Positions 15,529 to 23,009 of a stretch of 64,000 bases of DNA are shown here, piece by piece (the first letter of the stretch is position 1; every line of letters begins with the position of its first letter). The translations under genes were made by a program, and so were the position numbers. Source of the DNA: Virgifigura deserti (GTDB taxonomy: Bacteria > Pseudomonadota > Alphaproteobacteria > Dongiales > Dongiaceae); assembly GCA_003576685.1 (NCBI GenBank), contig QOZR01000016.1:1-64000 (forward strand). The letters run 5' to 3'. The notes below the pieces were generated by a model. The model was given only the letters and a program-made list of their open reading frames with translations, searched no databases and was not told the DNA's origin.

Positions 15529-16514
15529 CGGTTCTCCTCGACGTCAAGGATCTGCGCGTGCGCTTCCGTACGCTGGGGGCAATCCGGGCGAAGCTGGCCG
15601 GGGTCGCCGACCCGTTCCTCGACGCCGTGCTCGACGTCTCCTTCCAGCTCCGCGCCGGCACGACCTTCGGCCTAGTCGGCGAAAGCGGCTCGGGCAAGAG
15701 CACGTTGGGCCGGGCGATCCTGGGGCTGACGCCGATCGAGAGCGGGACGATCCGGTTCGACGGAATGGCGCCGATGGGCCTTTCCGGTTCGGCGCTTTCC
15801 GCCTATCGCCGGAACGCGGCGATGATGTTCCAGGACCCGGTGGCGAGCCTCAGCCCGCGGCTGACGGTGAAGGCGCTGATCACTGAGCCGTTCGTGATCC
15901 ACGGGCTCAAGGATCGCGACCTCGACGCCGAGGCGCGCCGCCTCCTCGACATGGTCGGGCTGCCGGCGAACTTCGCCGGGCGCTATCCGCATCAGCTTTC
16001 CGGCGGCCAGGCGCGCCGGGTCGGCGTCGCCCGCGCGTTGGCGCTCGAGCCGAAGCTGATCATCGCCGACGAGCCGACCGCGGGCCTCGACGTCTCGGTG
16101 CAGGGCGAGATCCTGAATTTGATGGCGCGGCTGCAGCGCGAGCTGGGGCTGACCTATCTGATCATCACCCACAACCTCGCCGTGGTGCGCCATATCTGCG
16201 ACGAGATGGCGATCATGTATATGGGCCGCTTCGTCGAGTGCGGCCCGACGGCCGAGATCTTCGCCAATCCGGGCCATCCCTACACGCACGGCCTTCTGGC
16301 CGCACAGCCGCACCCCGACCCTGACCGGCGGCGCCAGGACGTCGAGCTCAAGGGCGAGGTGCCGAGCCTGGCGCGCCGCCCCTCCGGCTGCGAGTTCCAC
16401 ACCCGCTGTCCCAGGGCGAAAGAGCGCTGCAGTACCGAGCGGCCGGAGCCGCGCGAGATTGTCCCGGGGCAGACGCTGCGGTGCCATTACCCGCTTCTCG
16501 ATCCGGCTGCCTAA
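15525..16514 (+). CDS. Peptide ABC transporter ATP-binding protein (DppF type)
   Basis: The protein has 329 residues. Walker A is GESGSGKS, the signature LSGGQARR, Walker B LIIADEPTAGLD, and the C-terminal Cys cluster is GCEFHTRCPRAKERC. The signature has Ala-Arg where Gln-Arg is usual, a modest change. The N-terminal part has an extra stretch (LGAIRAKLAGVADPFLDAV) before the Walker A, as found in some DppF-like proteins. It starts on the ATGA overlap with the DppD-type gene and ends the operon. A short hairpin follows at 16521. Confidence 0.94.
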   Translation: MTVLLDVKDLRVRFRTLGAIRAKLAGVADPFLDAVLDVSFQLRAGTTFGLVGESGSGKSTLGRAILGLTPIESGTIRFDGMAPMGLSGSALSAYRRNAAMMFQDPVASLSPRLTVKALITEPFVIHGLKDRDLDAEARRLLDMVGLPANFAGRYPHQLSGGQARRVGVARALALEPKLIIADEPTAGLDVSVQGEILNLMARLQRELGLTYLIITHNLAVVRHICDEMAIMYMGRFVECGPTAEIFANPGHPYTHGLLAAQPHPDPDRRRQDVELKGEVPSLARRPSGCEFHTRCPRAKERCSTERPEPREIVPGQTLRCHYPLLDPAA

Positions 16515-16520
16515 ACAATT

Positions 16521-16535
16521 CGGCCATAGTGGCCG
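16521..16535 (+). terminator. Weak hairpin after the second peptide transporter operon
   Basis: CGGCCA and TGGCCG form a 6-bp stem with a TAG loop seven bases after the last ATPase stop. There is no T-run, so intrinsic termination is uncertain. Confidence 0.3.
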
Positions 16536-16583
16536 GACTCTGAAAGGGTAAGGCAGCGATTCGAAAAAGCCCGTACCGCCAGT

Positions 16584-16608
16584 TTATTTGAGGTAGTGTC
16601 TCAGTTTC
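16584..16608 (+). repeat. Left arm of an inverted repeat bracketing the methyltransferase/HxlR pair
   Basis: On the minus strand this site reads ACTGAGACACTACCT within its centre. The plus strand at 18519-18533 reads ACTGAGACATTACCT, a 14/15 match in inverted orientation about 1.9 kb away. Flanking bases are A/T-rich on both sides. The layout resembles terminal inverted repeats of a small mobile element, but no transposase lies between them. Confidence 0.45.
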
Positions 16609-16708
16609 AATTTTTGCTCTCGACCCAAAGCAGCCAGCCGAGCCACCACCCGCGAAGGACAGACAATAGTGGGAACGGGGTCATTGATTGCGCGCACAGG
16701 TGTGCAAT

Positions 16709-17518
16709 TCATAACGGCCCGAAACTACGAACGGCGAGTGCGCGCGCTGTGAGGTGGATACTGCCGTCAGACGTTGTTGGCAGCTCGGCATGAAGCTTTT
16801 GTCTGAGAGCCTCGCGCTTGGCCTCCGGGAGTGAAACGCAGTAGCCGGGCGCCGGTCCCTGGCCGCCGAGGAATGGCAACCAATAGTCGTCGAAATCGCG
16901 GAAAACGGTCGGCACATCAATTGCGCGGTCTCGGATCTCACGGAGGCCAGCTTCAGCGAACAGCGCGCGCAGCGCCTCAGGGTTGCAGATCGGAAACCGG
17001 CGGCCTTCGTCTAAGTCGCGCGCGGCCGGATCGAGCGCCGCGGCGGCGTCCCAAAAACGGCGCATGAGCTGCATCTCGCCGGCATAGTCCCAGACATAGA
17101 CGGATATGATCCCACCCGGGCGCACCGCGCGGGACATCTCGGCAAGCGCCTTGGCCGGCTCGGGAACGAAGTTGAGCACGAGGCCTGCCACGGCGGCATC
17201 AAAGGTTGCCTCATCGACCGGGAGGGCACGGGCATCGCCGATCCGGAACTCTACGCGCGGATCGCGTATGCTGTCCCGGGCGAAGCCGAGAAATGCTTCC
17301 GATGCGTCGACGCCGATCACCTGGCGCGGTGAGGCGCGATCAAGAATGGTCCAGGTCAGCGCCCCGGTGCCGCAGCCGACATCGAGCCAGCGTGCGCCTC
17401 TCCCGACAGCAAGCCAGTCCACGAACTCGGCAGCGACCAGCCGGCTCCAGCGTCCGACATAGGGCTCATAGGCATCACCGGCGCTCCATTTATCCTCGCG
17501 ATGGGCTGCTTCGACCAT
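16709..17518 (-). CDS. SAM-dependent class I methyltransferase
   Basis: The protein has 269 residues with a Rossmann methyltransferase fold: motif I WLDVGCGTGALT at about residues 45-56, an acidic residue in VIGVDASEAFL that binds the ribose, FRIGDARALPV, and PGGIISVYVWDYAG. It resembles UbiE/COQ5-like and other small-molecule methyltransferases. The ATG at 17518 is preceded by GGAGGAGG; upstream in-frame Mets lie within or before that site and are rejected. It is divergent from an HxlR-type regulator, which probably controls it. The substrate is unknown. The second half is unusually rich in Asp/Glu and Arg, as common in this family. Confidence 0.87.
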   Translation of the reverse strand: MVEAAHREDKWSAGDAYEPYVGRWSRLVAAEFVDWLAVGRGARWLDVGCGTGALTWTILDRASPRQVIGVDASEAFLGFARDSIRDPRVEFRIGDARALPVDEATFDAAVAGLVLNFVPEPAKALAEMSRAVRPGGIISVYVWDYAGEMQLMRRFWDAAAALDPAARDLDEGRRFPICNPEALRALFAEAGLREIRDRAIDVPTVFRDFDDYWLPFLGGQGPAPGYCVSLPEAKREALRQKLHAELPTTSDGSIHLTARALAVRSFGPL

Positions 17519-17662
17519 ATCCTCCTCCATTTGACATCCACAACGGGAGCAAGGGTGTTCTGCGGGCATTCTGGCTGACGGGCGGAACGTATCTCCAGTC
17601 CAGAAATTGAATCGCTCCGCAGGCGGACTTTCACTATGGTTGGGCGGAAGATGGAGGCCGCC

Positions 17663-18340
17663 ATGGAGTACGGTCAGCTCTGTCCTCTGGCCAAGGCCAC
17701 AGAGATTCTCGCCGAGCGCTGGACATTCCTGGTAATCCGGGAGCTGCTCTCCGGCGCAGTCCGGTTCAACCAGATCCGCCGCGGCGTGCCGTTGATGTCG
17801 CCATCGCTGCTATCGCAACGGCTACAGCGACTGGAACGCGAGGGGCTGGTCAGGCGAGAGTCCTCCGGCTCCAGTCACCTCTACCATCTAACCGAAGCCG
17901 GCCGAGACCTCGCACCGATCGTGCGGCGATTGAGCCGGTGGGGTGAGCGGTGGGTGCTGGGTCACATTGACTCGCGCAAGCCTGATGTCACCGCGCTGAT
18001 GTGGGCAATCCGGCGGCGCGTCGATCCGTCAGTGTTCGGAGGGGTGCGGGTCACGGTTCAGTTCGAGTTCACCGATCAGCCCCAAGCGAAGCGCTGCTGG
18101 TGGCTCGTCAACGAAGCGACCTATGTCGATCTATGCCCGAAAGATCCTGGTTTCGAGGTCGACGTCTACGTGATCACTGATGTGCAAACATTGGCACAAA
18201 TCTGGGTTGGCAAGCTGCAGCTTTCGGCCGCGATCAATGCCGGCAATTTGGAACTGACGGGACCCCGCGGGGTCCGCCAAACATTTGGCCAGTGGCTGCT
18301 CCTCAGCTCGTTCGCACAGCGAGAAGCGGCAAAATTGTAG
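17663..18340 (+). CDS. HxlR-type transcriptional regulator with C-terminal SCP2-like domain
   Basis: The protein has 225 residues. The N-terminal winged helix is typical HxlR (YGQLCPLAKATEILAERWTFLVIREL, then FNQIRRGVPLMSPSLLSQRLQRLEREGLV), including the conserved Cys near residue 7. The C-terminal half (about 115-215) reads like an SCP2-type hydrophobic-ligand pocket, so it may bind a lipid-like inducer. Alternative starts at 17636 and 17651 exist; 17663 has GGAGG at good distance and the usual family N-terminus. It is divergent from the methyltransferase, its likely target. Confidence 0.85.
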   Translation: MEYGQLCPLAKATEILAERWTFLVIRELLSGAVRFNQIRRGVPLMSPSLLSQRLQRLEREGLVRRESSGSSHLYHLTEAGRDLAPIVRRLSRWGERWVLGHIDSRKPDVTALMWAIRRRVDPSVFGGVRVTVQFEFTDQPQAKRCWWLVNEATYVDLCPKDPGFEVDVYVITDVQTLAQIWVGKLQLSAAINAGNLELTGPRGVRQTFGQWLLLSSFAQREAAKL

Positions 18341-18814
18341 CATCAGTTGGAAGGCGCCAGTCCTGTTGCAGGGTCGAAACCGCGCCCTAGGAGGAAGTCT
18401 GGCCTGCATCGGCATCCGACTTTCTAGACCTCACCCCCTTAGGCCCGCTATTTGCCTTGACCAAGTCGTTCTCATCTTCGGAGCGAACGGCAAGCTTCCA
18501 CCCAGAGTCGGAATTCGGACTGAGACATTACCTTATTTGATACGGGCGTGTCTTAAGGCGCTTAATTGTTTTATTTACTGAAGTCGGCCCGGATTCTACT
18601 CGCCGCTACGGGACCGCTTGTAGAGAATATTGACTGGCCCGAACACGGTCCGGTCGGCGTACTTAACCTCAGGGGGCAACATTATATTGATCAATCGCTG
18701 CGTCGTCGTCCTCGGCCTCCTCGTCGGGGTATTCGCCAGCACGGCGGCATCGGCCGCAACTATCACCTATGAACTTTTCGTCATGCCTTCCGTAGGATCC
18801 TTGAAGAGATGTCC
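18341..18814. other. Gene-poor stretch with inverted-repeat arm and an exported-protein remnant
   Basis: These 474 bases are richer in A/T than the flanks (for example AATTGTTTTATTTACTG near 18562). They contain the right arm of an inverted repeat at 18519-18540 and, from 18687, a short frame with a signal-peptide-like start. No complete gene, RNA gene or clear promoter was recognised. Confidence 0.5.
18519..18540 (+). repeat. Right arm of the inverted repeat bracketing the methyltransferase/HxlR pair
   Basis: ACTGAGACATTACCT here matches the minus strand of 16584-16608 at 14 of 15 positions. See the left arm. No target-site duplication was evident next to the arms. Confidence 0.45.
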
Positions 18815-18875
18815 TCATTCGCCGCGGTCGAAGGCAGGGGAACTTGAGATCACCGCGCCGGCGATCACCAGATAG
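18687..18875 (+). pseudogene. Possible remnant of an exported (PEP-CTERM-like) protein gene
   Basis: From a TTG at 18687, preceded by AGGGGG, the frame encodes a clear signal peptide: LINRCVVVLGLLVGVFASTAASA followed by ATITYEL. This is how PEP-CTERM and similar secreted proteins begin. After about 35 residues the frame runs into the antisense of the TauE/SafE gene end and stops at 18875, giving only 62 codons. It is read as the 5' end of a gene truncated by rearrangement. A real small secreted protein is the alternative. Confidence 0.3.
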
Positions 18876-19558
18876 GCGAGCCGGCGGAAGAAATCTTCCG
18901 ACGCCCTGACGAACAACCGCGCGCCGAGCCACATCGCCACGCCATAGGCCGGCATCAGGAACAGGGCCTGCTTGACCGTGGCCGGCTCGAAGATTCCGTA
19001 AAGCGCGAAACTGATACCCGCCACGAGTGCCATCGCGGCGAGATACACGATGATATTGGCCCGCACGGTCGCCGAGCTGCTTTGCCCGCCCAGCCAGAAG
19101 ATCACGATCGGAGGGCCATAGAAGCTGGCCAGCCCGCCCAGGAAACCCGACGTCGAGCCGACGACAGCCGACAGGACCGGGCCGGGATGCGAGTGATATC
19201 GCCATCCCGACGCCAGCACCGCGACCGCGCCGAGCGCCAGCCCCGATAACGCCCAGCGCAAGGCCGTCGGATCGACCGACACGAGAAAGAAGGCGCCGAT
19301 CGGAACCGTGACGGCCGCGCCGACGGAGAGCGGCACCACTTCCCCCCAGTTGCAGCGGCGGAGCGCGCGCGGCAGCAGCGGCAACGCCATGAGGCCGTCG
19401 ATCACGAACAGAAGGACCACCGCTTTCGAAGGTTCGACATAGAGGCTCGCCAGCGGGACGAACAACAGCGCCGACCCGAAGCCGCTAAAGCCGCGCATCA
19501 GCCCCGCGAGCGCCGCCGCCAAGGCAAGAGGAGCGAAATGTGGTAAATCCGGGATCAT
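18815..19558 (-). CDS. TauE/SafE (TSUP) family membrane permease
   Basis: The protein has 247 residues with about eight hydrophobic segments. The N-terminal LAAALAGLMRGFSGFGSALLFVPLASLY and the mid-protein repeat GSTSGFLGGLASFYGPPIVIFWL are the two characteristic repeats of the sulfite exporter TauE/SafE family. Members export sulfite, sulfoacetate or other organic anions across the inner membrane. It is the last gene of a minus-strand run after the PhnD-like gene (gap 70 nt). Its 3' end abuts the exported-protein remnant on the other strand. Confidence 0.88.
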   Translation of the reverse strand: MIPDLPHFAPLALAAALAGLMRGFSGFGSALLFVPLASLYVEPSKAVVLLFVIDGLMALPLLPRALRRCNWGEVVPLSVGAAVTVPIGAFFLVSVDPTALRWALSGLALGAVAVLASGWRYHSHPGPVLSAVVGSTSGFLGGLASFYGPPIVIFWLGGQSSSATVRANIIVYLAAMALVAGISFALYGIFEPATVKQALFLMPAYGVAMWLGARLFVRASEDFFRRLAYLVIAGAVISSSPAFDRGE

Positions 19559-19628
19559 CGCCTGTTCCTTAATTCACGACGCGCTTCAACCTGAAAGCCC
19601 GTCCGATAGCGACGTCCTGCACGCCGCG

Positions 19629-20435
19629 TCAGGCGAGGTCGTGATAGCCATGCCCCACCGCCGCCATCTTCAACTCTAAGATTCGGTCGTAAGTGGCGAG
19701 CGGCAGCACCTCAGCATCCGCAAGCAGCAGCGCATCGCGCGCCGCCGCCAGATCCGGATCATCAAGAGCGCGGCGGAGGCCCGCGCGCAGGCGGCGCAGC
19801 CGCTCCTCGTCGGCCGATATGGCGGTGACATAAGGCAGGCCCGGCGCCGCGGCGGTCTCGCACAGCACCCGCGTGCCGTCGAGCACCGCCGGGCTGTGCC
19901 GGGCGAGCAGCGCATGGGTGACACAGTCGATCGCGGCGACATCGGCGGCACCGGAGGCGACGAGACCAAGGCTTGCCCGATGGCTGCCGCTGGCGACAAC
20001 CTGGCTGAAGAAGCGGCCGTCCCGGCTCAAGGGTGCGACCAGCGTCCGCAGCGCATTGTAGCCGGATTGGGAATCGGCGCTGTTCACCGCGCAGGTCTTG
20101 CCACGCAATGCCGTGAACTCTATGGCCGGCGACTCCGCCGCGACTATGACGAAGCTGCGGTACTCGGGACCGGCGCAGCCGGCCGCCTGATAGCAGGGCG
20201 TAGCGACCAGCGTCACCCGACCGGCCAGCGCATGGGTCAGCGGATAGCCGCAGGTCTGGCCGAACAGCAGATCGGGCGCCAGCCAGTGCTCCAGGGGGGT
20301 GCCTTCGCGGCGCAGCCGTTCCGGCACGTCGGGGAGTCCTTCACGCCGGAACGCGCGCGCCAGCCCGCCCCACCATGCGTCGGTGGCGGCGGCGACCTCC
20401 GGCAGGTCGTACATCGGCAGGCTGGCGCGTGCCAT
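19629..20435 (-). CDS. PhnD-like phosphate/phosphonate-binding family protein without signal peptide
   Basis: The protein has 268 residues. It belongs to the PhnD-type substrate-binding fold: LRGKTCAVNSADSQSGYNALR and VASGSHRASLGLVASGAADVAAIDCVTHALL match the ligand-binding lobes of phosphonate/phosphite-binding proteins. It starts MARASLPMYDLPEV with no signal peptide, so it is probably cytoplasmic and not part of a classical importer; no PhnC/PhnE genes are near. The longer frame to 20534 reads across a GFA gene end and is rejected. It is 31 nt after the GFA gene in the same run. A small-molecule binding or sensing role is possible. Confidence 0.75.
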   Translation of the reverse strand: MARASLPMYDLPEVAAATDAWWGGLARAFRREGLPDVPERLRREGTPLEHWLAPDLLFGQTCGYPLTHALAGRVTLVATPCYQAAGCAGPEYRSFVIVAAESPAIEFTALRGKTCAVNSADSQSGYNALRTLVAPLSRDGRFFSQVVASGSHRASLGLVASGAADVAAIDCVTHALLARHSPAVLDGTRVLCETAAAPGLPYVTAISADEERLRRLRAGLRRALDDPDLAAARDALLLADAEVLPLATYDRILELKMAAVGHGYHDLA

Positions 20436-20466
20436 CGCTGATTTCCGCCCGCGCCGTCGATCGCTG

Positions 20467-20904
20467 TCAATCTCCACCCATCGTGCCGGGCAACTGCTCG
20501 AGATCGTCGGCGATACGGTAATAGTCGCCCGCATCCTTCACGAAGATATGGCGGACCGTCGTCACGCCGGTCGGCTCGTCCAGCGTGCCCGCGGCGATCG
20601 AGACGCGGCCGCTGTCGCGCCGTTCCCAGAACAGGCTCGATCCGCAGGTCCCGCAAAAGCCGCGCCGCGCGATATCGGAGGAGTCGAACCAGCGAAGCTG
20701 ATCCTCGCCGGTCAGGGTGATCGCGTCCCATGGCGCGTTGCTGTAGGCGGCATAATGGCCGTGGAATCGCCGGCACTGGCCGCAATGGCAGTTCACCACC
20801 TCGCGCAAGGCACCGTGGATCGCGTAGCGGACAGCGCCGCAGAGACAGCTGCCGGTGGCCCGAACATCGGCATCATGCCGCTTGGTCGATGAATTCTCAG
20901 ACAT
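20467..20904 (-). CDS. GFA (glutathione-dependent formaldehyde-activating) family zinc protein
   Basis: The protein has 145 residues, a typical length for the CENP-V/GFA fold. Zinc ligands are in CLCG (near residue 20), NCHCGQCRRFHG (about 39) and FCGTCGSSLFW (about 84). Some members bind the formaldehyde-glutathione adduct, but most are uncharacterised. Its start lies within the last eight bases of the XRE regulator gene, so the two are translationally coupled. Function beyond zinc/thiol chemistry is not assigned. Confidence 0.88.
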   Translation of the reverse strand: MSENSSTKRHDADVRATGSCLCGAVRYAIHGALREVVNCHCGQCRRFHGHYAAYSNAPWDAITLTGEDQLRWFDSSDIARRGFCGTCGSSLFWERRDSGRVSIAAGTLDEPTGVTTVRHIFVKDAGDYYRIADDLEQLPGTMGGD

Positions 20905-21784
20905 GGAGTCCCTCCTGATCGGCTGCGGCCGGACGCCCGTCCAGTTCCTCGAGCAATCGCCGCAAAAGAGTGGTGACCTCCGGCGGCTGCACAGCGGCGG
21001 CGCGGATCAGTTCGTCGAAATGCTGCGTCAGCACGCGGATGTGCTCGGTGCTGTTGAAGACGAAGTACATATGCCCGACATAGATCGCCGCCCGTTTCGG
21101 TCCGAAGATCGTCAGCGGCGCAGAATAGCGCTGAACCCCGTCATAAAGAAACCAGCGGAACGTCGGATAGAGCTCGTCGATGAGATAGATCATTGTCGAG
21201 ATCTGCTCGCGTCGCGCTTCGACGTCGAGCTCGCGCCAGACGCCTTCGCCGCGAGCGAAGCTCTCCAGGCTCTGCCGCGAGCAACAGACCTCCATATCGC
21301 TTTCCGGGCGGCGCTGCGTAGCGAGCCGCTCCATCGCCGCTTGGAGCCGCGATTCCGGAATCGGTTCGCCGTAATTGCGATATTCGTACCGGATCACCGC
21401 CTCGGTCTTCAGCAGATCGGGCAGCGTGGTCGGAACATAGCGCACCTTGTAGCCCGCCACCTCCGCATGCCAGCGGGTAAGCCGCTCGTCGGCGGGCGAA
21501 TGCGCGCCCGGTTCGATTTCAAGCGGCTGGTTGATGACCGAGGCGGTGAGCGGCCCGCCTTGGCTGAGCCCGAGGAGCCAATCGGCGCTTACCTGCTGAT
21601 CCGTCGCGATCGCCGACAGCGTCTCTGCGCGCGGCAGCCGTTCGTTCGCCGGCGACAGGATCTGTGCGAGGGTCGAGCGATCGACCCCGATCCGCCCGGC
21701 AAAGGCCGAGCGGCTGAGCCCGGATCGCTCGATCACTTCCTCCAGGCGATCGCGGAAGATCCGCACCGTGTCGCGTCGATCCAT
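20897..21784 (-). CDS. XRE-family transcriptional regulator
   Basis: The protein has 295 residues. The helix-turn-helix is at about residues 5-60 (FRDRLEEVIERSGLSRSAF, then IGVDRSTLAQILS). The remaining 230 residues are a sensory domain with segments such as YVPTTLPDLLKTEAVIRYEY that recall the DUF5753 domain of actinobacterial XRE regulators; this is a resemblance only. The ATG at 21784 is chosen because sequence upstream of it is A/T-rich with inverted repeats. It is divergent from a desaturase gene and heads the GFA/PhnD-like/TauE run. Likely an autoregulator of both directions. Confidence 0.82.
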   Translation of the reverse strand: MDRRDTVRIFRDRLEEVIERSGLSRSAFAGRIGVDRSTLAQILSPANERLPRAETLSAIATDQQVSADWLLGLSQGGPLTASVINQPLEIEPGAHSPADERLTRWHAEVAGYKVRYVPTTLPDLLKTEAVIRYEYRNYGEPIPESRLQAAMERLATQRRPESDMEVCCSRQSLESFARGEGVWRELDVEARREQISTMIYLIDELYPTFRWFLYDGVQRYSAPLTIFGPKRAAIYVGHMYFVFNSTEHIRVLTQHFDELIRAAAVQPPEVTTLLRRLLEELDGRPAAADQEGLHV

Positions 21785-21799
21785 TTGCAGCGCCCGATG

Positions 21800-21830
21800 A
21801 TTGATATCTGTCAATCCACACCGAATGTGG
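21800..21830. promoter_or_regulatory. Two adjacent inverted repeats upstream of the XRE regulator gene
   Basis: ATTGA-N6-TCAAT (21800-21815) and CCACA-N5-TGTGG (21816-21830) lie side by side 16 bases before the regulator start. On the minus strand TTGACA occurs at both 21814-21809 and 21841-21836. They are candidate operators for autoregulation. Confidence 0.4.
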
Positions 21831-21891
21831 CGTTTTGTCAACAAACGGTTTGAATTGAGATAATCCGTAACGTTTTCTGCGCATTCCCTCG

Positions 21892-21924
21892 TTGTGATGC
21901 ATAAAAGAAGAGACATAATCTCTT
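21892..21924 (+). promoter_or_regulatory. Candidate sigma-70 promoter and operator of the desaturase gene
   Basis: TTGTGA (21892-21897) and CATAAT (21914-21919) are 16 bases apart and match sigma-70 -35/-10 boxes at 4/6 and 5/6 positions. The inverted repeat AAGAGA-N5-TCTCTT (21908-21924) covers the -10, a good place for a repressor such as the divergent XRE protein. The desaturase ATG is at 21957. Confidence 0.45.
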
Positions 21925-21956
21925 GAAGAACAAGCATTCGACACTGCCGAGGGCCG

Positions 21957-22904
21957 ATGACCGACCGCGTCTCAGAACCACTAGGTGCGCCTGCGATCTC
22001 CCGAAAAAGCGCGACATTTTACGCCGTCGACTGGCCGACGATCGCGGTCACCGTCGTGGTCTATGCGGGCTTCCTTCTGGTGACCTGGTTCTACGATGCT
22101 CTGCCATGGTGGGCGGTTGGGGTCTTCGGCGGCGCGATCGTCTGCCTGCACGGCTCGCTGCAGCATGAGGCGGTGCATGCTCAGCCGACCCGGACGGCCT
22201 GGCTCAACGCGCTCCTGGTCTTCCCGTCGCTCTGGCTGTGGCTGCCCTTCAGCCTCTATCGCGAGAGCCATCTGGCACATCATCGGGATGAACGGCTGAC
22301 CGATCCGCTCGAGGACCCGGAGTCCAACTATCTCCGCCCCGCCGATTGGCAGGCGATGGGGCCACTCCACCGCCTGATCCGCCGGGCGCTGGCAACGCTG
22401 CTCGGCCGGCTGCTGCTGGGCCCGCCCTATGTCGCTCTTCGGGTGCTCGCGACCCTGGCCCGGCGCCTGGGACAGGGCGACCGGCACTATCTCCGGCATT
22501 GGCTGCTGCATGTTCCAGCCGTCACGCTGGTGCTGCTCTGGGTGATCGGCATCTGCGGCATCCCGTTCGGCGAATATCTGCTGCTCTTCGTCTATCCTGG
22601 AATGGCGCTGACACTGCTGCGCTCCTTCGCCGAGCATCGCGCGGCGGCCGAGGTCGCGCATCGCACCGCGCTGGTCGAGGCCGGGCCACTGATGAGCCTG
22701 CTCTATCTCAACAACAACCTGCACCTCGTCCACCACAACGAGCCCGGCCTTCCCTGGCACCAGCGGCCGGCGCGCTATCGCGCCTATCGCGCGGCGCTGC
22801 TGGAGGCGAATGGCGGCAATTGGTACGGCGGCTATGGCGAGCTCCTCGCCCGCTACCTCCTGCGCGCCCGCGAGCCGGTGGTGCATCCGCTGATCGAATC
22901 GTAA
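21957..22904 (+). CDS. Fatty acid desaturase family protein
   Basis: The protein has 315 residues and is a membrane di-iron enzyme. Histidine boxes are HEAVH (about residue 65), HLAHH (about 104) and HLVHHN (about 261), with membrane segments between. The ATG is preceded by GAGGG. It is only distantly similar to the desaturase at 1487-2500, the boxes being alike but the rest differing. It is divergent from the XRE regulator, which likely controls it. The exact lipid or carotenoid substrate is not evident. Confidence 0.85.
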   Translation: MTDRVSEPLGAPAISRKSATFYAVDWPTIAVTVVVYAGFLLVTWFYDALPWWAVGVFGGAIVCLHGSLQHEAVHAQPTRTAWLNALLVFPSLWLWLPFSLYRESHLAHHRDERLTDPLEDPESNYLRPADWQAMGPLHRLIRRALATLLGRLLLGPPYVALRVLATLARRLGQGDRHYLRHWLLHVPAVTLVLLWVIGICGIPFGEYLLLFVYPGMALTLLRSFAEHRAAAEVAHRTALVEAGPLMSLLYLNNNLHLVHHNEPGLPWHQRPARYRAYRAALLEANGGNWYGGYGELLARYLLRAREPVVHPLIES

Positions 22905-22934
22905 GATCGAGTCCGTTTAAAGACCTCGATTTCG

Positions 22935-23000
22935 CCACCCCCACCCTCCCGCTCGCGGGTCCCTCCCCCGGCCGAGCCGGGGAGGGCCGGGGTGGGGGCC
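22935..23000. repeat. Interspersed GC-rich hairpin repeat, copy 2
   Basis: This copy has outer arms GCCACCCCCACCCTCCCGC and GGCCGGGGTGGGGGC with an inner CTCCCCCGGC/GCCGGGGAG stem. It lies between the desaturase and alpha/beta hydrolase genes, both on the plus strand, just before the hydrolase start. See copies at 7095 and 32244. Confidence 0.75.
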
Positions 23001-23009
23001 GCCGCAATC

